From positions 1 through 64,000 of the forward strand of contig QCEM01000010.1 in NCBI GenBank assembly GCA_003280605.1: a stretch of DNA of 64,000 nt. Reading direction: 5' to 3'. Position numbers and translations under genes: made by a program. Within the stretch, counting starts at the first letter, position 1. Each line of letters starts with the position of its first letter. The notes under the pieces were generated by a model. It was given only the letters and a program-made list of their open reading frames with translations. It had not been told where the DNA came from and did not search any database. This DNA is from SAR116 cluster bacterium AG-355-O21 (GTDB lineage: Bacteria; Pseudomonadota; Alphaproteobacteria; Thalassobaculales; Thalassobaculaceae). Positions 36,011 to 45,476 of the stretch are shown one piece after another.

Positions 36011-36859
36011 ATGGCTGTTTTAGAACTCCCTGATTTACGGCTAAGTTATCAGCGTGCCGGCAGCGGCCTGCCCCTGGTCCTGCTGCATGGCTGGCCAGAA
36101 TGGTCCGGCATTTGGCGACATAACCTGCCGGCGCTGGCTGAAAACTTTGACGTGGTCGCCCCTGACTTGCGAAACTTCGGGGCCAGTGTCGGCGCCCCGG
36201 CCCGTGACGTCGACCATTATGTTGCCGACTTGGCAGCCTTGGTCGATGATCTTGGTTTCGAGCGCTTTGGCTTGGTCAGCCATGACGTCGGGGCGTTTTT
36301 AGCGCAAGACTATGCCCGCGCAAATCCCCACCGCCTGGCCGGGTTGTTTTTTTTCGACTGCCCACATTTCGGCATTGGCCCACGCTGGGTCGCCAATGGT
36401 CAACTGCGGGAGATTTGGTATCAAAGCTTTCAACAACTTCCCTTAGCCGCTGATCTCGTCGGCCTGTCACGGGACAGTTGCCGACTTTATTTCAGACATT
36501 TCTTACAGCACTGGGCCAGCAATCCGCATCGTTTTGACGATGTGCTTGAGGAATGGGTCGACACTTTCATGCAGCCCGGCCGGATCGCCGGCGGTTTCCG
36601 CTGGTATGCGGCAGCCAATGAACGCCGCCGGAAAGCCATGGCCGGGGATCAGCCGGCAGCGGCGCGGATCGACGTGCCGGCGTATTCGCTCTGGGGCCAA
36701 GACGATCCAATCTTGCGTGTTGACTGGCAGCCGACCTTGACCGAGGTTTTCAGTGATATCGCGTTACACCAAGCGCCCGACGCAGGGCATTTTGTCGCCT
36801 GGGAGACCCCTGGCCTGGCCAACCGCGCGATCACGACGTTTTTTGCTGGCCGCCGGTAA
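36011..36859 (+). CDS. Alpha/beta hydrolase, haloacid dehalogenase/epoxide hydrolase-like
   Basis: A 282-residue enzyme with an Asp nucleophile. LLHGWPEWSGIW is the HGxP oxyanion motif. GLVSHDVGAF holds the Asp where esterases have Ser, as in epoxide hydrolases and haloacetate dehalogenases. LWGQDDPIL and DAGHFVAWE provide the acid and His. GGAGG precedes the ATG at 36011. It has no operon partner; a small gap follows before a convergent deacetylase gene. The substrate class (epoxide or C-halogen) cannot be resolved from these motifs. Confidence 0.85.
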   Translation: MAVLELPDLRLSYQRAGSGLPLVLLHGWPEWSGIWRHNLPALAENFDVVAPDLRNFGASVGAPARDVDHYVADLAALVDDLGFERFGLVSHDVGAFLAQDYARANPHRLAGLFFFDCPHFGIGPRWVANGQLREIWYQSFQQLPLAADLVGLSRDSCRLYFRHFLQHWASNPHRFDDVLEEWVDTFMQPGRIAGGFRWYAAANERRRKAMAGDQPAAARIDVPAYSLWGQDDPILRVDWQPTLTEVFSDIALHQAPDAGHFVAWETPGLANRAITTFFAGRR

Positions 36860-36905
36860 ACAGGTAACGAGCTTATTGCCGGCGGCCCCCTCGCCGTGCT
36901 GCCGA

Positions 36906-37799
36906 TTAGGCAACCTGTGCGCCTTCGGTGCCGTCGGCGGCGCGGAACCAATCACCAATATCCGAGGAGGTAACGAAAATCGTGTCGTCACGCTGCATCA
37001 GCAGGTCCAATGCCTTCTCAAAATGGTAGGCCACATGTGGCACGCCGATAACATGTGGGTGCAGGCCGAAGGTCAGCACCCGCGGTTGCTTTTCGGCCTC
37101 CCGCTCAAACATCGCGACGGTGGCTTGCAAGCGCTTCAAAACCTCATCTGAGGAACTGTTCTGGATTGCATAAATCAGCACGTCATTCAGCTCAAACGTA
37201 TACGGCAGGCCGATCATCGGGCCATGCTTGGTGCGAATCCAAAAGGGCAGATCGTCAAGCACCCAATCGTGCAGAAATTCAAACCCTTGGGCCTTCAAGA
37301 GATCTGCGGTATCTGATGTCTCGGCAAGCCCTGGCCCCAGCCACGCCCGCGGTGCCTGCCCCGAAAGCGCCGTCAGCTTTTCGGCGCATTGCCGGATAAC
37401 CGCTGCTTCATCATCGGCTTGTTTCAAGGATTGTTGGAACCAGCCATGGCCGACCAATTCCCATTTCGCCGCCAGCACCGCCGCCATTAAGGACGGATAG
37501 ACATCTGCGACTTGCGCGTTCAAAAAGGCCGATGCCGGCAAGTTACGCGCCGCCAACATATCCATGATCCGCGGCATGCCGCAGCGCAGACCGTATTCGA
37601 CCCAAGAGAAATTCGGAACGTCCGGCGGCGGCAATTGCATGCCGTGCGGCGGCGGCAAGACACCGCGCGGCATCGGCCGGTCAAACGGCCAGTATTCAAT
37701 GTTCATACACAAATGCACCATGATCGGCTTGCCGTTCAACGGCTCTCACGGCGGCCGCTCACTGCTCATCTGGAATGGCACCCGTGGGTTGGACCACAT
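36906..37799 (-). pseudogene. Polysaccharide deacetylase-fold gene with an early in-frame TGA
   Basis: The gene should start at the ATG at 37799, six bases after AAGGAG, and read MWSNPRVPFQMSSERPP before a TGA at 37746-37748 (codon 18). The same frame then continues as EPLNGKPIMVHLCMNIEYW and is open for another 277 residues of NodB-like sequence (ELVGHGWFQQSLK, AWLGPGLAETSDT, LTFGLHPHVIG). Residual initiation at the in-frame ATG at 37739 could still give a near-complete protein. The intact part resembles the PuuE-type deacetylase at 25199, so the window has two of this clade. Confidence 0.8.
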
Positions 37800-37888
37800 A
37801 ACGCTCTCCTTTTCGGTCAGATCGACAGCATGACTTTGGCGACGGCGTAAATCTAGATCAAACATACCAGCGTACCGAGGATCATTTT

Positions 37889-37951
37889 GACGCCCCAGAA
37901 CAGCGCTGACGCCCGAGGACAGCGCGGACGCCTGAGGACAGCGCCGACGCC
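37889..37951 (+). repeat. Short tandem repeat, 19-base unit
   Basis: Three units of 19 bases (GACGCCCGAGGACAGCGCG and close variants) follow one another, with a six-base start of a fourth. They lie in the intergenic gap between the polysaccharide deacetylase gene and the plus-strand dioxygenase gene. They do not form a CRISPR, since there are no spacers. Confidence 0.75.
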
Positions 37952-38117
37952 AAGCCGGCCACTGGCCATCGCAGCAACCGCAGGACTGCTGATAAGTTTC
38001 TGAGAAGGCGACGATTTAGGGACAAATCAATGTCTGTCCGACGACAGACTTAACACCCTTTCAAGGTGATAATCGCGGCTACCGTTGAAAGTTGATCGGC
38101 CACGCGGAGGTATGTCG

Positions 38118-39224
38118 ATGCACTTTGAAAAGCAAAACCGTGACGGTAAAATCACCATCATCGCCCACGCCAATGGCAATCGGCAGCCCCTGCCGGCGTT
38201 ATGGCTACGGGAACGCGCACCAACCCCAGACCAGCTTGATGGCGACACCCATCAGCGCTTAATCAACCCGCATCAATTTGACGTTGACTTGCACCTCACT
38301 GCCGCCGAAATCACCGGCGACGCCCTGTATTTGGAATTTTCCGATGCCTATCAGGCCGCCTATCCCTCGGCGCTGCTCGCATCCTGGATAGAGCCGCCGG
38401 CTCGGTTGCCGGAAAAAATCCAATGGCGTGCCGACAGTCACATCAATTGGCGCTTTTCATGGCCTGACGTGCAAACAGCGGCAGGCCATTTCGCTGCCGT
38501 CGAGCAGTTTTTGAAACATGGCCTGATCATCCTGACCGATAGCCCCCGGCGACCGGGCACAATTCGCCAACTGGCAAAGCGGTTTGGCTATATTCGGGAC
38601 ACCAATTTTGGGCAAATTTTTGATGTCCGGGTGAAAACCGCAGCCAATGACCTGGCCTATAAACCAATTGCCCTTGGCCCGCATACCGACAATCCCTACC
38701 GTGAGCCCACCCCCGGCATCCAGCTGCTGCACTGTTTGCGCAATGACACCTCGGGCGGGGAGACGACGATGGTTGACTCCTTGGCCTGTGTCGCTCGCCT
38801 GCAGCAGCTTGATCCCGAGGGCTATCAACTTTTGGCAACGGTGCCGGTACGTTTTGCCTTCCAAGACCGCGATGACAGCCTGGAAGTTGACCGACCGATA
38901 TTGGCCACCGATGCTCGGGGCCAACTGTTGGGCTTGCATTACAGTCCCCGCTTGGATTGGCTGCCGCTCATTGACGAAGACCGTCTCAAGGCTTACCAGC
39001 GGGCCCGAAAGACCCTATCGGCGCTGTTTGTTGATCCGGCCTATGAGCTGCGGTTTCGGCTGAACCCCGGCGACTGTGCCATGTTTGACAACAATCGCAT
39101 CCTGCATGGGCGCACCGGCTATGATGATGGTGAAGGACGCCGGCATCTGCAAGGCTGTTATATTGACCGGGATGGCCCGGAAAGCCTGTACCGGCGTTGG
39201 CGGCGCGATCAGCAAAAGCTGTGA
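38118..39224 (+). CDS. 2-oxoglutarate/Fe(II) dioxygenase, TmpA/gamma-butyrobetaine hydroxylase-like
   Basis: A 368-residue TauD/GBBH-family oxygenase. The iron facial triad is seen as HTDNPYREPTPG at about 189-200 (His-x-Asp) and the distal His in RILHGRTGY, with an Arg for 2-oxoglutarate downstream. The N-terminal GBBH-like domain starts LPALWLRERAPTPD and lacks the zinc Cys cluster of classic GBBH. I chose the ATG at 38118, seven bases after GGAGG. It precedes an HD-domain gene by 59 bases, the pairing seen for TmpA-TmpB and PhnY-PhnZ, which break down organophosphonates. Assignment to TmpA is by context and N-domain; carnitine hydroxylase is the alternative. Confidence 0.82.
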   Translation: MHFEKQNRDGKITIIAHANGNRQPLPALWLRERAPTPDQLDGDTHQRLINPHQFDVDLHLTAAEITGDALYLEFSDAYQAAYPSALLASWIEPPARLPEKIQWRADSHINWRFSWPDVQTAAGHFAAVEQFLKHGLIILTDSPRRPGTIRQLAKRFGYIRDTNFGQIFDVRVKTAANDLAYKPIALGPHTDNPYREPTPGIQLLHCLRNDTSGGETTMVDSLACVARLQQLDPEGYQLLATVPVRFAFQDRDDSLEVDRPILATDARGQLLGLHYSPRLDWLPLIDEDRLKAYQRARKTLSALFVDPAYELRFRLNPGDCAMFDNNRILHGRTGYDDGEGRRHLQGCYIDRDGPESLYRRWRRDQQKL

Positions 39225-39283
39225 TCAGGTGATAAAATGTGGCATGCAGAAATGACGACGCCGACAGATTAACAGGAACAGCT

Positions 39284-39868
39284 ATGAACCAGATGACCGA
39301 AGTTTCCTTTCGCCGCATGGATCAAGGCACCCGCGCTGACTACGCCTTTTTGCACCGCCAAGAGCAAGCCTATATCACGGCCTTGCCGGAGCGGCTTTTA
39401 GAGGCTCTCCGGCGGCTTGATCAATCAATTGCCGGTTACCAAGTCAGCAGGCTTGAACATTCCTTGCAGTCAGCCAGCCGCGCCGAGGCCGACGGCGCCG
39501 ATATCGAGCTGATTGTGGCAGCTTTAATTCACGACCTTGGCGATGATTTAGCACCCGAAAATCATTCCCAAATGGCGGCTGCCATCATCCGCCCCTATGT
39601 GCGCGCCGAAGTAACCTGGATCGTTGAGATGCACGGGGTTTTTCAGATGAAATATTTTGCCGATAAGGTGGATCTAAATCCCGATGAACGCGAGCGTTGG
39701 CGCAGCCACAAATGGTTCGACGGCTGTGAGCGGTTTTGCCGCGACTGGGACCAGATGTCGTTTGATCCGAGCTATCCCAGCAAACCTCTCGGCCATTTTG
39801 AACCAATGCTGCGGCAAATCTTCAGCCGGCCACCGTTTGACCCCGATATCATTGGTGACACCGCATAA
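39284..39868 (+). CDS. HD-domain oxygenase, TmpB/PhnZ-like
   Basis: A 194-residue HD-superfamily protein. Metal ligands expected in the mixed-valent di-iron oxygenases are visible: His in SRLEHSLQ, His-Asp in ALIHDLGDD, His in ENHSQM, His in VEMHGVF and a late Asp in FDPSYPSKP. Such enzymes (PhnZ, TmpB) oxidatively cleave C-P bonds of hydroxylated phosphonates. The upstream dioxygenase would provide the hydroxyl group. A RBS ACAGGAAC precedes the ATG at 39284. Specific assignment to the trimethylaminoethylphosphonate pathway is inferred from the GBBH-like partner. Confidence 0.82.
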   Translation: MNQMTEVSFRRMDQGTRADYAFLHRQEQAYITALPERLLEALRRLDQSIAGYQVSRLEHSLQSASRAEADGADIELIVAALIHDLGDDLAPENHSQMAAAIIRPYVRAEVTWIVEMHGVFQMKYFADKVDLNPDERERWRSHKWFDGCERFCRDWDQMSFDPSYPSKPLGHFEPMLRQIFSRPPFDPDIIGDTA

Positions 39869-39920
39869 CGCGGCCCCGCCGTGGCCGCTGATCAAACGCC
39901 AGCAGGATGCGGCGCTTTCT

Positions 39921-41048
39921 TCAGACGGCTGGCGGTTTGCCATGCTCCGCGCCGGCGGCACACAGCATGGCTTGCAGTTTGCGCGATTGCCGGCGGCCGT
40001 CAAATTCGGCCTGCAAGCGCTTTTGGCCGGCGACAACCAGATCATGGCCACTGTCGGCACGGGCCAGCATAGCTGCCATGGCGGCGCATAAACTGCCGGC
40101 ATCGCCTTCCGCTACCAGCAAGCCGGTTTGGCCATTTTCAATAATTTCCGGGATCCCGGCATGGTCGCTGGCGATCACCGGTGCAGCCGCCCGCAGGGCC
40201 TCAAGAACCACTGTCGGCAGGCCTTCGCAATCACCGTTACTGGCCTCTTTACTGGGCACAATCACGGCCCGGCAACGCGCCCATTTTGCAGCCAGTTCAT
40301 CGGCTGCTTGCCAGCCAAGAAATCGAATTTCCGGAAGCCCTGCCGCCAATGCCCGCAACCGTGCTTCCTCAGGCCCGCTGCCGGCAATCTCAAGCACCGG
40401 AACAGTTGCTGCCGGCTGTTCCTGCAACAGCTGGCGATAGGCTTTGATCAAAACATCAAAGCCCTTTTTTTCAACCAACCGGCCGACCGCAAGAAAACCG
40501 CCGTCACGCGGCGCCGGCGCGGCCATGCTTGCCAAATCAAGACCGATATAATGGGTCTGTAATTTATCCTTTGGAAAGCCTTGCGCTTGCAACCGCCGGG
40601 CAACAAAATCAGAGACACACAGAAAGGCTGTTGCACGCGCCAGTAACGCCTTGCGTCGACGCTGGTAAATGGTCGGCAAAAGTCGCCGCCGGGTATGGGT
40701 TTCTTTGGTCGCGTCACCGCCGTGGAAGGTGACAAATAATGGCAGCCCTAATTGCTCGGCCAGGGGCAAAGCTAAAGCGCCGCCGCGGCCAAAGTGAGCA
40801 TGGATAGCAATCGGCGCCGTGGCACGCAGTTTTGCCAGCGCGTCGGTCCATCCTAATTGCCGAAAAATCAGCCGCCCAATCGCTTCCCGCGCCGTCGCGA
40901 TCCTGGGGCTCTGCAGTTCCGCATGCCGGCCCTCAAACCGATTGGCCACGTAAACAGGCTGCAGGTCATCAAAGCCAACATAATGCGACGTGATAAAACC
41001 TTCCGAGGGCATTAATAGTTTGTCTCGGAATACTAAACAGGATGACAT
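39921..41048 (-). CDS. Glycosyltransferase family 4
   Basis: A 375-residue GT-B glycosyltransferase. HAHFGRGGALALPLA and FVTFHGGDATK are N-domain features. The C-domain has FLAVGRLVEKKGFDVLIKA, GSGPEEARLR, and the donor-binding EGLPTVVLEAL (E-x7-E type) segment. It transfers a sugar from a nucleotide donor to a lipid, polysaccharide or protein acceptor, which is not readable. The ATG at 41048 is preferred to the one at 41123. It stands alone, convergent with the TmpB-like gene. Confidence 0.85.
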   Translation of the reverse strand: MSSCLVFRDKLLMPSEGFITSHYVGFDDLQPVYVANRFEGRHAELQSPRIATAREAIGRLIFRQLGWTDALAKLRATAPIAIHAHFGRGGALALPLAEQLGLPLFVTFHGGDATKETHTRRRLLPTIYQRRRKALLARATAFLCVSDFVARRLQAQGFPKDKLQTHYIGLDLASMAAPAPRDGGFLAVGRLVEKKGFDVLIKAYRQLLQEQPAATVPVLEIAGSGPEEARLRALAAGLPEIRFLGWQAADELAAKWARCRAVIVPSKEASNGDCEGLPTVVLEALRAAAPVIASDHAGIPEIIENGQTGLLVAEGDAGSLCAAMAAMLARADSGHDLVVAGQKRLQAEFDGRRQSRKLQAMLCAAGAEHGKPPAV

Positions 41049-41521
41049 CGCGTAATTTCGCTCTCTGGCTCGCCCGACTCGACGGAGTCGCAGCAATGAT
41101 ATCGTTGTTCCATTCATTGGCAAAGTACCCGTTTTTCAAATAATCGCCAGTATTGTCCGACATTCAAACAGTCAGTCCAAAATATCATCTGTTTTGGCAT
41201 TGCGCCGCACGCAATCATTTTTCTGTTAATTACTCGTTTTAGTTGTTATTGTGAGGTTTAATCGGTCGGAAGACCAGCAAAGGAACACACTGTTTATTGA
41301 GGTGATAAACAACCATGTAAGACTTTCTTCAGCCATAGCGGTGCACCGTCAAGCCCCCTCCTTGGTGACGGTGATATGCACTAAACGTACCGCTATCTGA
41401 GCTATTGCTGCCGCCCGATTTGCCGCTGGCACCGCCAGCCGAGCAGAGCTTTTATCGCGCGAGCAGAAATGGTGCCATGCACCCTGATGTCTCGCCACGT
41501 TCGATAATGGGAGATGTTGAA
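41049..41521. other. Intergenic region with a hairpin
   Basis: This 470-base AT-rich stretch holds no gene I can support. At 41344-41373 CACCGTCA and TGACGGTG form an eight-base stem with a 14-base loop, without a T-run. It may be part of the promoter or leader of the iorA gene downstream. Confidence 0.35.
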
Positions 41522-41974
41522 ATGGTGAAAATAACCATCAATGAAAAATCGCTGGATCTTGCTGGCCAAGCAGACACCAATCTGCTCTGGGCAATCCGAG
41601 ATCTTGCCGGCCTGCCAGGCACAAAATTTGGCTGTGGCACGGGTCTTTGTGGCTCCTGCACCGTGCATGTCGATGGTGTTGCCGTGCGATCCTGTTTGGC
41701 CACATTAGAGGAGGTGGAGGGCAAAGCCGTCACCACCATCGAAGGGCTTTCGGACGATGGCCAGCATCCACTACAAGTTGCATGGCGACAATTAGGCGTG
41801 CCGCAGTGCGGCTATTGCCAGGTCGGCCAAATCATGCAGGCAGCCAGCCTGCTTTCTGAAAATCCACGTCCCAGCGACAGCGAAATCCTCGAGAGCATGT
41901 CAGGCAATATCTGCCGGCGCGGATGTTACGAGCGAATTGTCGCCGCCGTGCGTTTAGCATCAACGGGGGCTTAA
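41522..41974 (+). CDS. iorA: [2Fe-2S] subunit of a molybdenum hydroxylase, isoquinoline 1-oxidoreductase alpha-like
   Basis: A 150-residue subunit with both iron-sulfur domains of the xanthine oxidase family. The plant-type ferredoxin motif is GCGTGLCGSCTVHVDG with a fourth Cys in VRSCLATL. The helical domain has QCGYCQVGQIM and NICRRGC. GGGAGA precedes the ATG at 41522. It passes electrons from the molybdenum subunit encoded just downstream, three bases after its stop. That partner is interrupted by two stop codons, so this subunit may have lost its function. Confidence 0.88.
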   Translation: MVKITINEKSLDLAGQADTNLLWAIRDLAGLPGTKFGCGTGLCGSCTVHVDGVAVRSCLATLEEVEGKAVTTIEGLSDDGQHPLQVAWRQLGVPQCGYCQVGQIMQAASLLSENPRPSDSEILESMSGNICRRGCYERIVAAVRLASTGA

Positions 41975-41977
41975 GCG

Positions 41978-44302
41978 ATGTTGAGAGATATTAGCCAAGA
42001 TCCAACCACCGCCAGAACCCTGCAGGGTGCTGGTCATGTCGAAATCCAAAACATTTCCCGCCGTGGCTTTCTGGGAGTCAGTGGAAAGGCATTTGCACTT
42101 GCTTTGTTCCCGGCACCCGTCCAGGCCTTTACCCGCTTTAAAGTCCGCGGCAGTTCAATGCCGCAAGGCTTGCGCGAGGACCCATTGCTGTTTGTCTCGC
42201 TGACAGCCGACGGGTTGGTGACGGTGATTGTTCACCGGTCGGAGATGGGACAAGGGATCCGCACCTCCTTTGCGATGGTGATCGCCGATGAGCTCGGCGC
42301 CGATTGGACGCAGATGCGGGTCCGTCAAGCACCGGGCGACGAGCCAAAATACGGCAATCAAGATACGGACGGTTCGCGCTCGATGCGCCATCACATTCAG
42401 GCCTTGCGATACATGGGCGCGGCGATGCGGCAAATGCTGATCAATGCAGCCGCAGCTGAATGGGGCGTTGATGCAAGTCAGGTCAGCGCCGGTGTCAACG
42501 AAATCAAATCAGCCTCCCGCTCGGCAACTTTCGGTGAGCTTGCGGCCGGCGCGATGCAACAACCGGTGCCTCGGTTCGAGGACTTAACTTTTAAAACCGA
42601 GGAGCAATTTCGATATATCGGCAAGGGCAGTATTCTTGCCATCGACCTGGATGATATTGTTACCGGTAAAGCTGTTTACGGTGCCGATGTGGCGCTTGCA
42701 GGAATGAAATATGCGGTCATTGCGCGACCACCCGTGATAGGTGCAAAAGTGCTAAGCTATGATAGCGAAGCAGCCCTGGAAGTTCCCGGCGTGGAGCGGA
42801 TTTTAATGATCCCGGTAAACGATCTGCCAATCGGCTTTGCGCCGCTTGGCGGCATTGCCGTGATTGCCGCACATACCGATGCGGCGATCAAAGGCCGCGA
42901 CGCCCTGGTCATCAATTGGGGCGACAGCCGCCATGATGGCTATGATTCCTAAGCCTTCACGGCCGAGATGCGCGCCACCGCCAAAAAGCCCGGCAAAGTT
43001 ATCCGTGCGGAAGGTCAGCCAAAGGTCCCCTTTGAGAAGGCCGCGCGGGTATTTGGCCGTGAATACGGGCAAGCACATATGGCGCACGCCCCCATGGAAC
43101 CGCCGGTCGCGGTTGCAGATGTTCGCAACGGTAAGGCGGAGATTTGGGGACCGTTACAATCACCCTATCGCGCCCGCCAAGAAATCGCCAAAATTATCGG
43201 CCTTGATGTGGAAAATGTCACCATCAACGTGACCTTGCTTGGCGGCGGTTTTGGGCGCAAATCAGTTCCCGACTTTGCCGCCGAGGCGGCGATTTTAAGC
43301 CAGAAAGTCGGCGCGCCGATCAAGGTGCAATGGCCTCGTGAGGACGATATCCAGCACAGCATGTATCATACCACCGCCGTTGAACGCTTAGAGGTTGCGC
43401 TTGATGCCGACAATCAGGTCACCGGCTGGCGGCATAACTCTGTTGCACCGTCATTGTTATCGACCTTTGCACCTGATAGCGGCCATCAGTTTTTTATCGA
43501 GCACGTTCAAGGACATGTGGATATGCCGTTCGATATTCCACATGTCAGCATCGAAAATGGCCCGGCTTTGGCGCACACCCGCATTGGTTGGTTCCGATCG
43601 GTCTCAAATGTGCACCGTGCTTGGGCGGTTCAAACGTTTATTTCCGAACTTGCCGCCGAGCTTGGCCAAGACGAGCTTGACCTGCAATTGCGTCTGCTTG
43701 GTGCCGACCGGCATCTGCAACCAAGCAAACAAGGCTTCCCAAAGGATTTTTGGAACTACGGAGAAGACGGTGAAGCCTACCCAATTGACACCAAGCGAAT
43801 CAAAAATGTTCTCAGACGGGCTGCCAAAGAGGCCGACTGGGGGCGGCCAATGCCAACCGGTGAAGGCCTGGGACTTGTTGTTCACCGATCGTTCGTTTCC
43901 TATGTGGCCAGCTGTGTACATGTCAAAATCGTTGATGGGCAGGTCACGGTACCTACTGTGCATACGGCAATTGACTGCGGGTTCGCTGCCAATCCGGAGC
44001 GTATTCGCAGCCAGGTGTAAGGTTCCGCAGTGATGGGGATGACGTTGGCGCTGCATAGCAAAGTGACCTATGAAAACGGCGCTGCAACCCAGTCCAATTT
44101 CCATGATTACGAAATGGTCAGGGCCGATAACTTTCCGCAAAAAAGCCACCCACACATCATCCAGCAACCGTTTTCGGCGCCGCCCGGCGGTGTTGGTGAA
44201 CCTGCCGTGCCACCTTTTGCGCCGGCGCTTGGAAATGCCATTTTTAATGCCACAGGCAAACGCCTGCGTGATTTACCTTTCGGCAACACGCTAGAGTTGT
44301 AG
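41978..44302 (+). pseudogene. iorB: Molybdopterin-binding subunit, isoquinoline 1-oxidoreductase beta-like, with two in-frame TAA codons
   Basis: One frame of 774 codons encodes the large molybdenum-cofactor subunit, interrupted at 42950-42952 (codon 325) and 44018-44020 (codon 681). A Tat signal, ISRRGFLGVSG, starts the protein. HRSEMGQGIRTSFAMV, LLGGGFGRKS, HMAHAPMEPP and the C-terminal GEPAVPPFAPALGNAIF are clear family blocks. Around the stops the reading is YDS-stop-AFTAEM and RSQV-stop-GSAV, where a Glu would fit (GAA to TAA). Frame and length are otherwise normal. Without readthrough the product cannot bind cofactor. Confidence 0.85.
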
Positions 44303-44534
44303 GCCGTTATAAGTCCGGAAGCGTAAGGGAGCTCGGTCAATTCGCCGAGCTCCTGTCGTATCTGCCACCATTGCCATGGACCAAGCAGCAACCTAGAGCC
44401 GTTTTTATCTGCCATAAAATGCCTCGTTAGGTTGTTTTTTTGGGCTGAAAGATTTATTTAATGGTGCCTGCAGAAAGGTACGGGCGTTTCTTGCAACATT
44501 TGCGAAACGTCCATTTTGCGGGTTTTGAGCACAG

Positions 44535-45476
44535 ATGAGCCAACATGAAAAATACCTCAACCTGTCTTTTTGGGCCGTAATTATCATTTTACCTGGTATT
44601 TTTCTATTCTTCGCCGGCCTGTACAAAGTGACGGAAAACCGCAGTTTTTCTCCATCCCATGCAACTGAGGACATACCGTCGATGACGACGGCAAGGCCAT
44701 CACGCCCCGCGCAAAAAACGGCCTATAGCCCCCTGACAGAAGGGCGGAAAATTGCCACCTTGGTTTTTGCCGCCTATTCATCTCCGGATATTACGGCTGT
44801 CACAGACCTGCGTTTTGCCCATCACCGGACCAGCTCGGCCCTTGCCGGCAAAGGCCGGACGATTGATCACGGCAACCTTGAGGTAAGCTATCGTCAGTCA
44901 AACAGTTTTCATCATCAGGTAACTTTTAGGTTGTCCCATGACCGCCAGCATCGAACCGTCGGCCCACTATCGACGAATTTTGGTAATCCGCTGATTTGGG
45001 TGCATTTGGAATCAACCACCCGCACAATCAGCGCACTGACCGGCGTCAGTCCGTTTTATATCCGTGACCGATTGAAAACCGCGCTGCGCGCTTCGGGGCT
45101 GGTGCAGCCAATCACCGCGGTTTTCGGAAAACGGCAGATCCAGGCACGCGAGATCGTTTTAAAGCCTTTCAGAGGTGATCCATTGGACGCTCGCTTGGGT
45201 GTCTTTGCCAAGCTACAATTGCGCTTTCAGATCACAGATGCGGTGCCGGATAATTTCCTAAAACTTATCGCTGAAACACCGCCGAATGCTGACGGCAGCC
45301 AGACCTTCCAAGAAAGCCTAAGCTTACAACCAGCGCCTTACAGCAAAGCTAACCCGCGCCCGCCGTCACCAGAGAGGTGCCACCGTCAGGCCCGATACCG
45401 GTCTAAGAATTGCGCCAAATCAGCCGTCAACCGATCGAGAACAGGCTGCCAATCGCCAGGCACGGTTTGCCGGTAA
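44535..45476 (+). CDS. Unrecognised single-pass anchored protein
   Basis: A 313-residue frame with an N-terminal membrane helix (AVIIILPGIFLFFAGLY, residues 14-30) and a soluble, probably periplasmic remainder. No family is recognised. The last 30 residues are rich in Arg, Cys and Ser and run 91 bases into the antisense of the convergent TPR gene, so the original stop may be lost or a frameshift lies near 45300-45400. Upstream bases 44303-44534 hold no gene. Confidence 0.45.
   Translation: MSQHEKYLNLSFWAVIIILPGIFLFFAGLYKVTENRSFSPSHATEDIPSMTTARPSRPAQKTAYSPLTEGRKIATLVFAAYSSPDITAVTDLRFAHHRTSSALAGKGRTIDHGNLEVSYRQSNSFHHQVTFRLSHDRQHRTVGPLSTNFGNPLIWVHLESTTRTISALTGVSPFYIRDRLKTALRASGLVQPITAVFGKRQIQAREIVLKPFRGDPLDARLGVFAKLQLRFQITDAVPDNFLKLIAETPPNADGSQTFQESLSLQPAPYSKANPRPPSPERCHRQARYRSKNCAKSAVNRSRTGCQSPGTVCR

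Noticed and set aside
37889-37951. CRISPR array
   Set aside because: The 19-base units are directly adjacent without spacers and there are no cas genes.
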